Below are positions 7,691 through 16,107 of a stretch of 64,000 nucleotides of DNA, one piece after another. The position numbers were made by a program, and so were the translations under genes. The stretch lies in the NCBI GenBank assembly GCA_031286585.1, contig JAITUC010000011.1, forward strand, positions 186,001 through 250,000, in the 5' to 3' direction. Numbering within the stretch: the stretch's first letter is position 1; each line of letters starts with the position of its first letter. Origin of the DNA: Delftia acidovorans. GTDB taxonomy: Bacteria; Pseudomonadota; Gammaproteobacteria; Burkholderiales; Burkholderiaceae_C. The notes under the pieces were generated by a model, which worked only from the letters and a program-made list of their open reading frames with translations, searched no databases and was not told the origin of the DNA.

Positions 7691-8140
7691 ATGGCTCGCA
7701 AATCCAACATGAGCGCCGAGAGCGCAGCCATCGTGGCATACCTGCGCACGTTCGGTCCACAGACCCGCCAGAAGCTGACCGAGGTTGTGCCTACAGACAC
7801 AAAAGGCGGCTTGGCCAAGCGGCTGTCAAATCTGCGCGCCAACGGATGGCTGCAGGTAGAAGCGATACAGGGTTTGCCTGACCTGTACTCCATCAAGCCG
7901 TGCGTGCGCGGCCTGTTCCCTGAGCGGGCGGCACGGCCTAGCAAGCCTACGCGCAGTGCGGCGCCAGACGCGCCGATCGCTCCTCCTGCGGAGGTTGCAC
8001 AGGTACCGGCGCAAATTCCAGCGCCAGTCGAGCGCTATGCGCCGGCTCTCATGACCCCCTCCGCCTGCCCAAGGATGGACACGACTCGTACTGGCGCTTT
8101 GGATTTCCTCAATTGCCCTAGCCGGGGCGTCCGTTGCTGA
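7691..8140 (+). CDS. winged-helix early protein
   Basis: A 149-residue protein. Residues 8-60 form a winged helix (ESAAIVAYLRTFGPQTRQKL, then TDTKGGLAKRLSNLRANGWL), similar to DNA-binding domains found in many phage early proteins. The remainder (about 75-149) is Pro/Ala-rich and probably disordered. It starts one base after the membrane micro-protein stop and is followed 13 bp later by the DUF3164 gene. Probably a DNA-binding accessory factor; target and effect are unknown. Confidence 0.55.
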   Translation: MARKSNMSAESAAIVAYLRTFGPQTRQKLTEVVPTDTKGGLAKRLSNLRANGWLQVEAIQGLPDLYSIKPCVRGLFPERAARPSKPTRSAAPDAPIAPPAEVAQVPAQIPAPVERYAPALMTPSACPRMDTTRTGALDFLNCPSRGVRC

Positions 8141-8153
8141 CGGGGACCTACAG

Positions 8154-8801
8154 ATGACACAACAAACAATTCCAGAAATTATTCCCGCCGCTGTGGCCGT
8201 GCCTGAGGGCTATCGCAAGAATGCCAGCGGTCACCTGGTGCCCCTGGCCCAGATCAAGGAGCAAGACCTTCTGCGCGACGAAGTGGTCGTGCGCTTGGCC
8301 GCGCGTGCTCTAGCCTTGAACAAGGCCCTGGCCGAGTTCAAGCGCGACGCACTGGCCGAGATCGACGACCTGGTCAAGATCTGCGGCGACCGCTACGGCG
8401 CTCAGTTGGGTGGACCCAAGGGCAACGTCCAGGCTGCAAGTTTTGAAGGAGGCTTCAAACTCATTCGCTCCACGGCCGAACGCATCGCGTTCACCGAAGA
8501 GATCGAAGCGGCCAAGGCGCTGATCAACAACTGCATCGTGCGCTGGAGCGAAGGCGCCGACGACAAGATCCGCGTTCTGGTGGACCGAGCTTTCCGCACC
8601 GACAGCAAGGGCCAGATCAAGACCTCGGCTGTGCTGGAGTTGCTACGCCTGGGGATCGAGGACGACGAGTGGAAGCGGGCCATGACCGCAATCCGCGACA
8701 GCATCCAGAACACGGGCACAGCCGTCTATGTTCGTGTGTACCAGCGCAATGAGCAGACCGGCGCCTATGACGCCATCGTTTTGGACCTGGCGGCTGTATG
8801 A
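8154..8801 (+). CDS. DUF3164 family early protein
   Basis: A 215-residue protein with the full-length DUF3164 pattern common in Mu-like phages: N-terminal YRKNASGHLVPLAQIKEQD, a middle with DLVKICGDRYGAQLGGPKGN and FEGGFKLIRSTAERIAF, and a C-terminal helical part ending in a beta-strand YVRVYQRNEQTGAYDAI. The biochemical role is not established. The family is nearly restricted to transposable phages and sits between the transposition genes and Gp16/Mor, as here. Its stop overlaps the next start (ATGA). Confidence 0.85.
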   Translation: MTQQTIPEIIPAAVAVPEGYRKNASGHLVPLAQIKEQDLLRDEVVVRLAARALALNKALAEFKRDALAEIDDLVKICGDRYGAQLGGPKGNVQAASFEGGFKLIRSTAERIAFTEEIEAAKALINNCIVRWSEGADDKIRVLVDRAFRTDSKGQIKTSAVLELLRLGIEDDEWKRAMTAIRDSIQNTGTAVYVRVYQRNEQTGAYDAIVLDLAAV

Positions 8802-9508
8802 CGCGCGACGAAGCACTCCTCAAAATCAAGAAGTGCCTGGCTCTGGCAGCGAGTCCCGAACCGCACGAAGCTGCAGCAGCACTGCGCCAAGCGCAAAAGC
8901 TCATGGAGCAATTCGGCTTGTCGGAGACAGAGGTCAGTCTTGCTGACGTGTCCGAATCGCCCCGGAAGGCGCCGAGTGTGCCGCTGGTCATATGGGAAGC
9001 CGCGCTGGCGCATGCTGTGGCAGAGGTGTTTGCCTGTGAGTACTTCACACAGATGCATCCCGTTTTGGCTCCGAATCGAACTTGGCGCAAAGAGCGCCAG
9101 TTCGTTTTCGTCGGTGTGGGACTGGCCGCAGAAGTGGCCGGCTATGCCTTTGACGTGCTGGCTCGCCAGTGCGCCAAAGACCGCCGCGCGCATATGGGCC
9201 TGCAGTCCAAGAACTGTAAACCGAAGACCAAGGTAGCCCGGGGCGACCTGTATGCCATGGGGTGGGTCTCGGGCGTGCGTGGCCAGCTGCAGGCCTTCGC
9301 GGGCAGCTCGGGCGACCAAGCGCTGGTGACGCGCTACATGGCACACCAGCATCCCGCGATGGAGAAAGCCAAAGTGAAGGACCGCACCACGGGAAAGAAC
9401 GTCAAGCACGACGACTTCGAGCGAGGCCAAAGAGCAGGCCAAAGCGCCGAACTCAATCACGGTATCGCGGCAAGCTCGCCACTCAAGCGAATCGGGGGGC
9501 GCCCATGA
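8798..9508 (+). CDS. DUF2786 domain protein
   Basis: A 236-residue protein. Residues 1-42 match DUF2786 (EALLKIKKCLALAASPEPHE, then AAAALRQAQKLMEQFGLSE). The larger C-terminal domain (about 60-200) contains WRKERQFVFVGVGLAAEVAGYAF and a basic region, as in longer DUF2786 proteins of phages and plasmids. The function is unknown; the C-terminal domain looks enzyme-like but no catalytic motif is certain. It overlaps DUF3164 by 4 bp and the next gene by 4 bp. Confidence 0.75.
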   Translation: MTRDEALLKIKKCLALAASPEPHEAAAALRQAQKLMEQFGLSETEVSLADVSESPRKAPSVPLVIWEAALAHAVAEVFACEYFTQMHPVLAPNRTWRKERQFVFVGVGLAAEVAGYAFDVLARQCAKDRRAHMGLQSKNCKPKTKVARGDLYAMGWVSGVRGQLQAFAGSSGDQALVTRYMAHQHPAMEKAKVKDRTTGKNVKHDDFERGQRAGQSAELNHGIAASSPLKRIGGRP

Positions 9509-10050
9509 CCAAAAGCGTCAACAACTTCCGTATCTCCGATATGCAAACGTCCCCAAAGCCCATAGTTGCCCCTGGGAACGGATTGGAGGGGGGTACAAGC
9601 CAAAAACGGGGGGCGGTGAATGCCAGCGCACGTCCGCTGGCCTCCGATTGCTTGTACGGCCCCGCATCCGCGCCCGCCGATTTGCTGACCTTCTTGCGTG
9701 AACGAAGCATCAGTGAGGTGACCAGGTCGCTGGGGATTGCCAACGGCACCGTGCACCGGCTGCGCCATGGCTACTGGCCGCACGATCCACGCAAGATCCT
9801 GCAGGCTTGGAGCCGCTACAAGGGTCGTCACGGCATCGTGGAATCCTCATGGTTCCTGCGGCGCGTGCGACAGGGCGGCTTAGTGCGCCATGCGGGGCAG
9901 GACTACACGGCGCCCCGCCTGGCCTCCCGCACGGGACAGTTGCTGGCAGTCGCGCGTGATGCCGGGGGCGCCTTGGTGGCCCAGACGCTGGAGTTGCCCG
10001 CCGAGCGATTGGCACTGGATCGTGCTCCGAGTTCGGAGGTGGCCCCATGA
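9505..10050 (+). CDS. hypothetical early protein with HTH
   Basis: A 181-residue protein starting at the ATG at 9505, which overlaps the DUF2786 stop (ATGA). Residues 1-55 look disordered. About 65-95 holds a helix-turn-helix (LLTFLRERSISEVTRSLGIA followed by NGTVHRLRHGYWPHDP). The C-terminal part is mixed. No named family is recognised. The position in the tight early operon suggests a regulatory or DNA-binding role. Confidence 0.55.
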   Translation: MTKSVNNFRISDMQTSPKPIVAPGNGLEGGTSQKRGAVNASARPLASDCLYGPASAPADLLTFLRERSISEVTRSLGIANGTVHRLRHGYWPHDPRKILQAWSRYKGRHGIVESSWFLRRVRQGGLVRHAGQDYTAPRLASRTGQLLAVARDAGGALVAQTLELPAERLALDRAPSSEVAP

Positions 10051-10289
10051 AGGCATCCAAGAGCAGTGAGATCTTGGGCGCCGTCACGGGCATCGCTGGT
10101 GCGCTGCTGATGGCGACGCTGATCAATCCGGCTCTGGCCTTTGGCCTCTTCCTCGTCAGCAATCTGTCCTGGCTGGCATTTGCCCGTGGCCGTGCGTATT
10201 GGGGCCTATTCGCGCAACAGGTCTTGTTTCTGCTGTCCAGCTTGCTCGGCCTGTGGAACACCTGGCTTGGGCCACTCGTACTTGGCTGA
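10047..10289 (+). CDS. small multi-pass membrane protein
   Basis: An 80-residue, highly hydrophobic protein with three probable membrane helices (about 10-27, 28-44 and 52-72), overlapping the upstream stop by 4 bp. No conserved motif is evident. The size and topology are holin-like, but it lies among early regulators rather than next to an endolysin, and no endolysin is found in prophage A. Left as a membrane protein of unknown function. Confidence 0.6.
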   Translation: MKASKSSEILGAVTGIAGALLMATLINPALAFGLFLVSNLSWLAFARGRAYWGLFAQQVLFLLSSLLGLWNTWLGPLVLG

Positions 10290-10299
10290 GGGGGGCAAG

Positions 10300-10734
10300 A
10301 TGGCAAACCACACAGCAGCAATCCACGTTCTCAAATCCAAGCTGCAGTTCACGGACGACGACTATCGCGCGCTGCTGTCTCACCTTACAGGCAAGGTCAG
10401 TAGCAAAGGGATGACGCCGGCTGAGCAGCTCAAGGTGCGGGACCATATGCAGGGCTTGGCCGATCGAATGGGAGTGGCCACGCCAACGCTGAAGCTGCCC
10501 CTAACGCGCACTCAGTTTGGACAGGCCAGGGAACGCGCCCGTCCCCGCGAGCGCAAGGTATGGGCGCTGTGGCATCAACTGCACCGAGATGGCGTCGTGC
10601 AAAACCACAGCCGCAAGGGTTTGGATGCTTGGGTCGAGCGTCAGGTTGGCGTCTCCAGCCTGCGTTTTTGCAAGGATGCCCAGCTTGACACGTTGATTGA
10701 AGCCCTCAAGGCCTGGAAACAGCGAGGAACCTGA
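10300..10734 (+). CDS. Gp16 family (DUF1018) Mu-like regulatory protein
   Basis: A 144-residue protein with the Gp16/DUF1018 layout: N-terminal AAIHVLKSKLQFTDDDYRAL, linker, and conserved C-terminal KVWALWHQLHRDGVV with LDAWVERQVGVSSLRF. The family is typical of Mu-like phages and lies immediately before Mor, as in Mu. The start at 10300 is chosen by homology to the family N-terminus. It is followed after 3 bp by mor. A supporting role in middle gene control is assumed for the family but not proven. Confidence 0.85.
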   Translation: MANHTAAIHVLKSKLQFTDDDYRALLSHLTGKVSSKGMTPAEQLKVRDHMQGLADRMGVATPTLKLPLTRTQFGQARERARPRERKVWALWHQLHRDGVVQNHSRKGLDAWVERQVGVSSLRFCKDAQLDTLIEALKAWKQRGT

Positions 10735-10737
10735 TGC

Positions 10738-11166
10738 ATGTCTGCAGACCTGTTTGATCGCCCCGATCCGTCCGAGTTGAGCGCGGCCCAATTCGGGCCA
10801 CTCAATGCCGTGATCCCGCAGGACTGGCCTGAGGTTTGGCGCGACTTCGCGACAAGCCAATACATCACCCTCATATCCGCCCCGGGGGTGGGACCGGCAC
10901 ATACCGAAGCCCTCGCGCGCCTTTCCGTCGCCTTGACGCTGGGCATCGCAACGGATCTCGGCGGAACACAACCCTACATCCCCGTAGGCACATTGGTCGC
11001 GGCAAGCTCCAAGGCCCGCCGTGTCCTGGAGCTGCTTGAGCAACGAATGAGCTATCGTGATGTTTCTGCGGCTACGGGCTTGACGGTGTCACGCGTGCGC
11101 CGCATCCAGGCCACTTGGCGCCGCGACCAATGGCGTTCCCGCCAGGCGACGCTGCCACTGGACTGA
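10738..11166 (+). CDS. Mor-like middle operon activator
   Basis: A 142-residue Mor/C family transcription activator. The N-terminal dimerisation part contains WPEVWRDFATSQYITLISAP, and the C-terminal helix-turn-helix contains RVLELLEQRMSYRDVSAATG followed by LTVSRVRRIQATWRR. In Mu, Mor binds just upstream of the middle promoter and recruits host RNA polymerase. It is the last early gene here and is followed by a terminator. Downstream, however, the late region starts at the head protease, so its usual target region (middle/lysis/packaging) is missing or reduced to about 60 bp. Confidence 0.85.
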   Translation: MSADLFDRPDPSELSAAQFGPLNAVIPQDWPEVWRDFATSQYITLISAPGVGPAHTEALARLSVALTLGIATDLGGTQPYIPVGTLVAASSKARRVLELLEQRMSYRDVSAATGLTVSRVRRIQATWRRDQWRSRQATLPLD

Positions 11167-11185
11167 CGTCCCGGCCGAGCCCTTG

Positions 11186-11219
11186 AGCCCCGCCCGCCTC
11201 GTGCGCGCGGGGCTTCTTT
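11186..11219 (+). terminator. rho-independent terminator after mor
   Basis: An 8-bp stem AGCCCCGC (11186-11193) and GCGGGGCT (11207-11214), followed by TCTTTG. It would end the early transcript, so the late genes starting at 11282 need their own promoter in 11220-11281. No sigma70-type promoter is obvious there. Confidence 0.7.
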
Positions 11220-11281
11220 GTCTCCAATCTGTGGTGCGCGTCATTTAGTCGCGGAATGCGTTGATGCCGACAGTAGCGGCC

Positions 11282-12322
11282 ATGACGAAAGCCGCTGCAA
11301 CCCAAACCGCCGAAGAACCTAAGCTGCCCGAGGGCATTGAGATCTTCCGTGCTGGCGCACGCATGGCCGATGACGGCACCGTGCACCACATCAGCGAAGC
11401 AGACCTCGCCGCAGCCGTGGCGGCCTACGACCCTGCCGTCCATGAGGCGCCGCACACCGTCGGCCACCCCAAGCACAACGCACCCGCCTACGGCTGGGTC
11501 GCCCGCCTGGCCGTGAAAGACGGCTCGCTGCAGATCGCCGAGAACAAGCAGGTCGAGCCCCAGTTCGCCGAGATCGCCGCTGCCGGTCGCGTGAAAAAGC
11601 GCAGCGCCTCGTTCTACCACCCGCAAGACCCCAGCAACCCCAAGCCCGGCATCTGGTACCTGCGCCATGTCGCATGGCTCGGTGCCCAGCCGCCTGCCGT
11701 CAAGGGGCTCAAGGACGTCAATTTCTCCGAAGACGGCGCCGAGCGCGCTGTCTGCTTTTCCGAACCCGTCACCACTGATCAGGAGCCCGCTGACATGAGC
11801 AAAGAACTGCAAGCCCAACTGGACGAAGCCAATGCAAAACTCAAAGCCGAACAGGACGCCCGCGCCAAGGCTGAGGCCGAAGCTGCTGCGCAAACCCAGG
11901 CCGCCAAGGACGCCACTGCGAAGGCCGCTTCCTTTGCCGAGCAGGCCCGCGCCGACCGCAAGGCCGCCTTCGTGAGCTTCGCCGAGGCCGAAGTCAAGGC
12001 CGGCCGCCTGCTGCCCAAGGACAAGGCCATGGCCGTTGCCACGCTTGAGGCGCTGGCCGATGCCAAGCCTGTCGAGTTCGCCGAGGGCGACACGACGACC
12101 AAGATCTCGCCGTCCGCTTGGCTGCAGGGACTCATCTCCAGCGGCCAGCCAGCCGTGAGCTTCGGTGAGTTCGCGGGCGGCAACAGCGGCCAGCCACCAG
12201 GCGGTAACGCCAAAGGCAAGAGCGATGCCGAGATCGATCAGGCCGCACAGGAGTACGCGCGCAAGCACAAGGTGAACTACTCCGAAGCGATCACTGCCGT
12301 CACCTCGTCTTTCACCAGCTGA
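11282..12322 (+). CDS. Mu I-like head protease with internal scaffold
   Basis: About 346 residues from the ATG at 11282 (in-frame ATG at 11264 possible). The N-terminal domain (about 1-150) matches the Mu-like prophage I protein, a capsid maturation protease: GIEIFRAGARMADDGTVHHI, then APHTVGHPKHNAPAYGWVAR and KKRSASFY. About 170-240 is a charged coiled coil (MSKELQAQLDEANAKLKAEQ), which serves as scaffold. An internal ATG at 11794 may give the free scaffold, as with Mu I/Z. The major capsid gene follows, as expected. The genes that should precede it (terminases, portal, MuF) are absent. Confidence 0.85.
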   Translation: MTKAAATQTAEEPKLPEGIEIFRAGARMADDGTVHHISEADLAAAVAAYDPAVHEAPHTVGHPKHNAPAYGWVARLAVKDGSLQIAENKQVEPQFAEIAAAGRVKKRSASFYHPQDPSNPKPGIWYLRHVAWLGAQPPAVKGLKDVNFSEDGAERAVCFSEPVTTDQEPADMSKELQAQLDEANAKLKAEQDARAKAEAEAAAQTQAAKDATAKAASFAEQARADRKAAFVSFAEAEVKAGRLLPKDKAMAVATLEALADAKPVEFAEGDTTTKISPSAWLQGLISSGQPAVSFGEFAGGNSGQPPGGNAKGKSDAEIDQAAQEYARKHKVNYSEAITAVTSSFTS

Positions 12323-12361
12323 GCGGCGCTCCCTATCACCTCATCACCAGGAACTGCCCAG

Positions 12362-13330
12362 ATGACCATGACCCTTGCCGAGATCCGGCTCAAGCAAAAC
12401 CCCATCCTGACCAACCTGCTCTTGGGCATGGGCCAGGGCACCTACATCGGGGAAAAACTGTTTCCGCGCCTACCGCAGGCGCTGTCCAGCGTCACTCTGG
12501 CCCAGTTGGGCGACGAGCGGCTGCGTCGCTACAACCTGCGCCGCGCGCCTGGTGGCCCCACCAAGCGCGTCAACATCAAGTTCGAGGGCAAGGTCTACTC
12601 GGTCAAGCAACATGCCGTGGACGTGCCCATGCCACGTGAGCTGCTGCGTGAAGCCGATGAAAGCCGCAGGCTCAACGTTGGCAACTACCTGGAAGTGTCC
12701 CGCATCGCCATGGCGACCGCCAACGACATACTGGGCCTGGACTACGAGCTCGAAGTCGCCCAGCTGGCGACCTCGCCCGATACCTATGCGCCGGGCCATG
12801 TGTTGGCACTTGCAGGGTCCACCAAGTGGAGCGCGGAAACGGGCACCCCGGTGACCGATATCCGGGCGGCGGCCGATGTGATTCGCAAGAAGATCGGCAA
12901 ACGTCCGAACCAGCTGGATCTCAGCGCAGATGCCTTTACGGCTTTGAGCACCAACAAGGAAGTCAAGAGCTACCTGCCCACCACCAACCTCGGCCCCGCC
13001 AACATCGAGCAGCTCAAGACCATCCTCAACGTCAGCGAGATCAACGTGGGCGACGCGGTCTGGATAGACGAAACCGACACCGGCCGCGACGTTTGGGGCA
13101 ACAACGCTGTCCTCGCCTACGTGCCCAAGATCGGCGCTGGCGGCAGCTCCGACATCAGCCTGGCCGAGCCCGCTTTCGGCTTCACCAACGTGATCGAAGG
13201 CCATCCGTTCGCCGAGACACCGTACTTCACCACGGACGGCACCAAGTCCTGGATCTATGGCGCGACCTATGAACGCCAGCCCAACGTTGCCTACAACGTG
13301 GCTGCTTTCCTGTTCACCAACGCCAAGTAG
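12362..13330 (+). CDS. major capsid protein (prophage A)
   Basis: A 322-residue protein of HK97-like fold class, recognised by position between scaffold/protease and cement protein and by the sequence course: MTMTLAEIRLKQNPILTNLL, a basic linker (RRYNLRRAPGGPTKRV), DVPMPRELLREADESRRLNV and a C-terminal beta region with AFGFTNVIEGHPFAETPYFT. Proteins of this kind are annotated as major capsid proteins in many Mu-like and lambda-like siphoviruses. It would assemble into the icosahedral shell with the downstream DUF2190 protein. Confidence 0.8.
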   Translation: MTMTLAEIRLKQNPILTNLLLGMGQGTYIGEKLFPRLPQALSSVTLAQLGDERLRRYNLRRAPGGPTKRVNIKFEGKVYSVKQHAVDVPMPRELLREADESRRLNVGNYLEVSRIAMATANDILGLDYELEVAQLATSPDTYAPGHVLALAGSTKWSAETGTPVTDIRAAADVIRKKIGKRPNQLDLSADAFTALSTNKEVKSYLPTTNLGPANIEQLKTILNVSEINVGDAVWIDETDTGRDVWGNNAVLAYVPKIGAGGSSDISLAEPAFGFTNVIEGHPFAETPYFTTDGTKSWIYGATYERQPNVAYNVAAFLFTNAK

Positions 13331-13439
13331 CCCACCGAACACCCTGCCGCGAGAGAAGGCCAGCAATGGCCTGGACAAGCCCCACGAGCCCCCGTTGGCT
13401 CGTGGGGTCGTCCGAACCACGCAACCCAAGGAACCTGAA

Positions 13440-13895
13440 ATGAGCAAACTGATTGCACTGGTCGCCACCGCCGTGATGCTGAACGGTGTGCGTACCGTCA
13501 TTGAGCCTGGCGAGGAGCTGCCAGACCTGAGCCGCCATGACGCAAAGGAGCTGCTGGACAGCGGCGCCGCCATGGACCCCGAAGCGCAAGCGACCACTGA
13601 AAAAGCCCGCAAACAGGAGGAGGCCGTAGCGCAGCGCGCCTTCCAAGAAGCGCGTCAACGCTTCCAGGATGAGCGCGCATCCACCACCACGGCTCCAGGC
13701 TCGACCGATGCGGGCGTAGACGGCCAGTCCGGTGCCGCCACAGCAGATGCCTCCGGCTCTGGTCAGGCCGGCCAGGCTGCTGACACCGCCCAGGCGCAGC
13801 AGCAAGCCGGCACAGATTCCGCCGCAACGGAGACGAGCCAGACCGCTGCACCTGCCGCCAAGGGCGGGAAGAAGTCCAACCCAGCCCAGGAGTAA
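13440..13895 (+). CDS. head-region protein with low-complexity tail
   Basis: A 151-residue protein starting at the ATG at 13440. The N-terminal 45 residues are ordered (MSKLIALVATAVMLNGVRTV, then EELPDLSRHDAKELLDSGAA), resembling the small N-terminal domain of head-associated proteins where a short beta unit is followed by DLSxxxAxxLLxSGAA. The rest is Ala/Gln/Thr/Ser-rich and ends KGGKKSNPAQE. It sits between major capsid and cement protein. A minor head role is inferred; an Ig-like or collagen-like decoration is not seen. Confidence 0.6.
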   Translation: MSKLIALVATAVMLNGVRTVIEPGEELPDLSRHDAKELLDSGAAMDPEAQATTEKARKQEEAVAQRAFQEARQRFQDERASTTTAPGSTDAGVDGQSGAATADASGSGQAGQAADTAQAQQQAGTDSAATETSQTAAPAAKGGKKSNPAQE

Positions 13896-13902
13896 AAAAG
13901 CC

Positions 13903-14277
13903 ATGGCATCGCAAAACAACACAGGCCGCCAATTTGACAAGCAGCACGCTGTCACGATCGTGGCCACGGCGATTCTGAAAGCCCATCGCTTCGTCGCCTA
14001 CGACGGCGGCTATCCCGCCGCAGGCGGTGGCGCCAAGGACTCGCAGGGGGTATCCGAGACCAATGCAGAGGTTGGTGAAGCCCTTCCTGTGGTCACCAGC
14101 TACAGCTACCTGGTCGAAGCGGCCGAGCCCATCGCCTTCGGCGACCGTGTCCTCTCCGATGCCACGGGCCGGGCCAAAGTCGCCACCACGGCGGAGCACT
14201 GCGGTGTCGCGCTGGGCGCCGCTGTCCAGGCGGGCCAGTTGATCGAAGTGCAAATCTGCAAGCACATTCACGCCTGA
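13903..14277 (+). CDS. DUF2190 capsid cement (decoration) protein
   Basis: A 124-residue protein matching DUF2190 proteins that cement capsid shells: VVTSYSYLVEAAEPIAFGDR followed by VLSDATGRAKVA and an AGQLIEVQ ending. It starts 7 bp after the previous stop and lies two genes after the capsid gene, the normal place for decoration proteins. It should bind the outside of the capsid as trimers (family knowledge). Confidence 0.75.
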   Translation: MASQNNTGRQFDKQHAVTIVATAILKAHRFVAYDGGYPAAGGGAKDSQGVSETNAEVGEALPVVTSYSYLVEAAEPIAFGDRVLSDATGRAKVATTAEHCGVALGAAVQAGQLIEVQICKHIHA

Positions 14278-14288
14278 CCAGGTCGGCC

Positions 14289-14783
14289 ATGAACTACGCC
14301 ACTGTCCAGGACATGGTCGACCGCTACGGCGAGGCAGAGCTGGTCCAGCTCACCGATCCCGACCTGGTCGCCGTGCTGGAGCCGAAAGCCGTACGTGCGC
14401 TGGACGACGCACAAGCCTTCGCCGATAGCTTCGTCGGGCGCATCTACAGGCTACCGCTGGCTGGCTGCACCAAGCCCGCCCCGGTACCGGGCCAGCCCGG
14501 CGCGGTGCAGATGGTGCCTCCGCCCCAGCTCACGCGCATCGTCTGCGACGTGGCGCGCTACTACCTCTACAGCGACCTGGCGCCCGAGCATGAGGTGTAT
14601 CTGCGCTACAAGGCTGCCGAGCGCGAGCTGCAGGCCATTGGTGACGGCAAGGCAGTGCTGTCATGCCCATGGGGCGGTGCACCAGGCCTGCAGCTCGCGG
14701 GCGACGCGCCCGGTGACGCCGAGGTCTACCACCATTTCAGCCCGCGCCAGGTCACCGACGACAGCCTGCGGGGGTTCGCATGA
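14289..14783 (+). CDS. Mu gp36-like protein (DUF1320), head-tail connector
   Basis: A 164-residue DUF1320 protein (Mu-like prophage gp36): MNYATVQDMVDRYGEAELVQ, then ALDDAQAFADSFVGRIYRLP and LTRIVCDVARYYLYSD. An insertion of about 20 residues rich in Pro/Gly lies in the middle. In Mu-like phages this protein belongs to the head-completion/adaptor set. It overlaps the tail terminator gene downstream by 4 bp (ATGA). Confidence 0.85.
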   Translation: MNYATVQDMVDRYGEAELVQLTDPDLVAVLEPKAVRALDDAQAFADSFVGRIYRLPLAGCTKPAPVPGQPGAVQMVPPPQLTRIVCDVARYYLYSDLAPEHEVYLRYKAAERELQAIGDGKAVLSCPWGGAPGLQLAGDAPGDAEVYHHFSPRQVTDDSLRGFA

Positions 14784-15253
14784 GCACCCAAGGCTTGAGC
14801 ATCGAGCAGGCCAATGACTTCCTGGCGCTGCAGCCGGCCCTGGTGGACCTGGTCCGCCAGGCCGTGGCCGGAATGAGCCCCGCCGTGCTTGTGCTGACGG
14901 CCGCTGAACTGGCCGACGTGAAAGAGGCTGCGCAGCACACGCCGGCCGTGCACGTGATCTATGGCGGTTACTCGGTCGCCGAGGCGCTGGGGGTGCAGTG
15001 GCGCCTGCTGCACCGCTGGTACGTGGTCGCCGCCGTGCGCAATGTCTCCAAGGCCCGCTCAGGCCAGGCGGCGCTGCTCGATGCCGGCGCCTTGGGGGCT
15101 CATGTCACCGGGGCGCTTGCTGGGGCCAGCCTGCCAGGCGCGACCCGGACGCTGGAGCTGATCACCCCGCCTCCTGCGAAGTACAGCGCAGGCTTTCAGT
15201 ACATCCCATCGGCCTTCCAGGTCGAGACGATCTTTCGCAAACCCAACCGATAG
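14780..15253 (+). CDS. Mu gp37-like tail terminator (DUF1834)
   Basis: A 157-residue protein in the gp37/DUF1834 position and of its size. A helical N-terminus (LALQPALVDLVRQAVAGMSP) precedes an alternating strand region (PAVHVIYGGYSVAEALGVQW, RWYVVAAVRNV). The C-terminus (SAGFQYIPSAFQVETIF) is the typical final strand. Such proteins cap the tail tube and join it to the head. It is coupled to gp36 upstream and followed 11 bp later by the tail tube gene. Confidence 0.7.
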   Translation: MSTQGLSIEQANDFLALQPALVDLVRQAVAGMSPAVLVLTAAELADVKEAAQHTPAVHVIYGGYSVAEALGVQWRLLHRWYVVAAVRNVSKARSGQAALLDAGALGAHVTGALAGASLPGATRTLELITPPPAKYSAGFQYIPSAFQVETIFRKPNR

Positions 15254-15264
15254 GAGTGCCCGCA

Positions 15265-16026
15265 ATGGCCGAAATCATCAAGCAAATCTACAAGCCCAGC
15301 ATGAACGTGGGCCAGGTCTATGCCCGTCCCTACGGCGCGGCCATGGCCCCCATGCCCATCGGCAATGTCCTGGAGCTGTCCCTGGAGCACAGCGAGGATG
15401 TGCAGACTCAAGAAGACATGACGCGCCTGGGTGGCGGCACGCATGCCGAAGTGAGACGCGTCAAGGAGGTCAAGGTCAAGCTCAAGCTTGCCGACCTGAA
15501 CGTGATCAACTATGCGCGCAGCGTGCTGGGCACCACCCAATCCATCGACGGCGCTGTCGTGGTCGATGAGCCTCACCATGCCTTCCTCGGCGGCCTGCTG
15601 CGCTTGGCGCACATCCAGCCCACGGCTGTCACCCTGAAAAAAGGTGCTGACAAGGCCACGGCCACTCCCGTCACGGCCACAGGCAACTACGAGGTGCGGC
15701 CCGAGGGCATCTACCTGCTTCCGGACGCTACGGATATCGCCAACAGCGACGAGCTGTGGGCGAGCTACACCTACGGCGCCTACGCCGCCATCGAGGCCCT
15801 CACGTCCAAGGCTCCCGAACTGGAGCTGACTTTTGGTGGACTCAACGAAGCGGATGGCGGCAAGCCCGTGCTCGTGGAGATCTGGCGCGCAAGCCAGGGC
15901 ATCACCAAGACCCTGGCGCTGATCAGCAAGGGCTTCGGAGCACTCGATGTCGAGGGCACGGTGTTGATGGACCCCACCAAGGTGGGCGATGCCATCAGCC
16001 GCTACTACAAGACCAGCATGGCGTGA
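15265..16026 (+). CDS. major tail tube protein
   Basis: A 253-residue protein. The ATG at 15265 has a good TAGGAG site. The sequence shows PIGNVLELSLEHSEDVQTQE, then RRVKEVKVKLKLADLNVINY, GNYEVRPEGIYLLPDA and LELTFGGLNEADGGKPVLVE, the beta-rich course seen in tail tube proteins of Mu-like siphoviruses. It directly precedes the tape measure gene. No tail sheath gene is present, so the tail is non-contractile. Confidence 0.7.
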   Translation: MAEIIKQIYKPSMNVGQVYARPYGAAMAPMPIGNVLELSLEHSEDVQTQEDMTRLGGGTHAEVRRVKEVKVKLKLADLNVINYARSVLGTTQSIDGAVVVDEPHHAFLGGLLRLAHIQPTAVTLKKGADKATATPVTATGNYEVRPEGIYLLPDATDIANSDELWASYTYGAYAAIEALTSKAPELELTFGGLNEADGGKPVLVEIWRASQGITKTLALISKGFGALDVEGTVLMDPTKVGDAISRYYKTSMA

Positions 16027-16107
16027 TGCGAGTACGGCCCAGGCGCGGAGCGCGCGGGCCGCACATCGCCCGCATAACAGTTGACAACGCACGCTTGGTA
16101 GGAAGCC

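Noticed and set aside
10047..10289. Holin of prophage A
   Set aside because: Membrane topology fits, but it is embedded in the early operon before Gp16/Mor and no endolysin is present.
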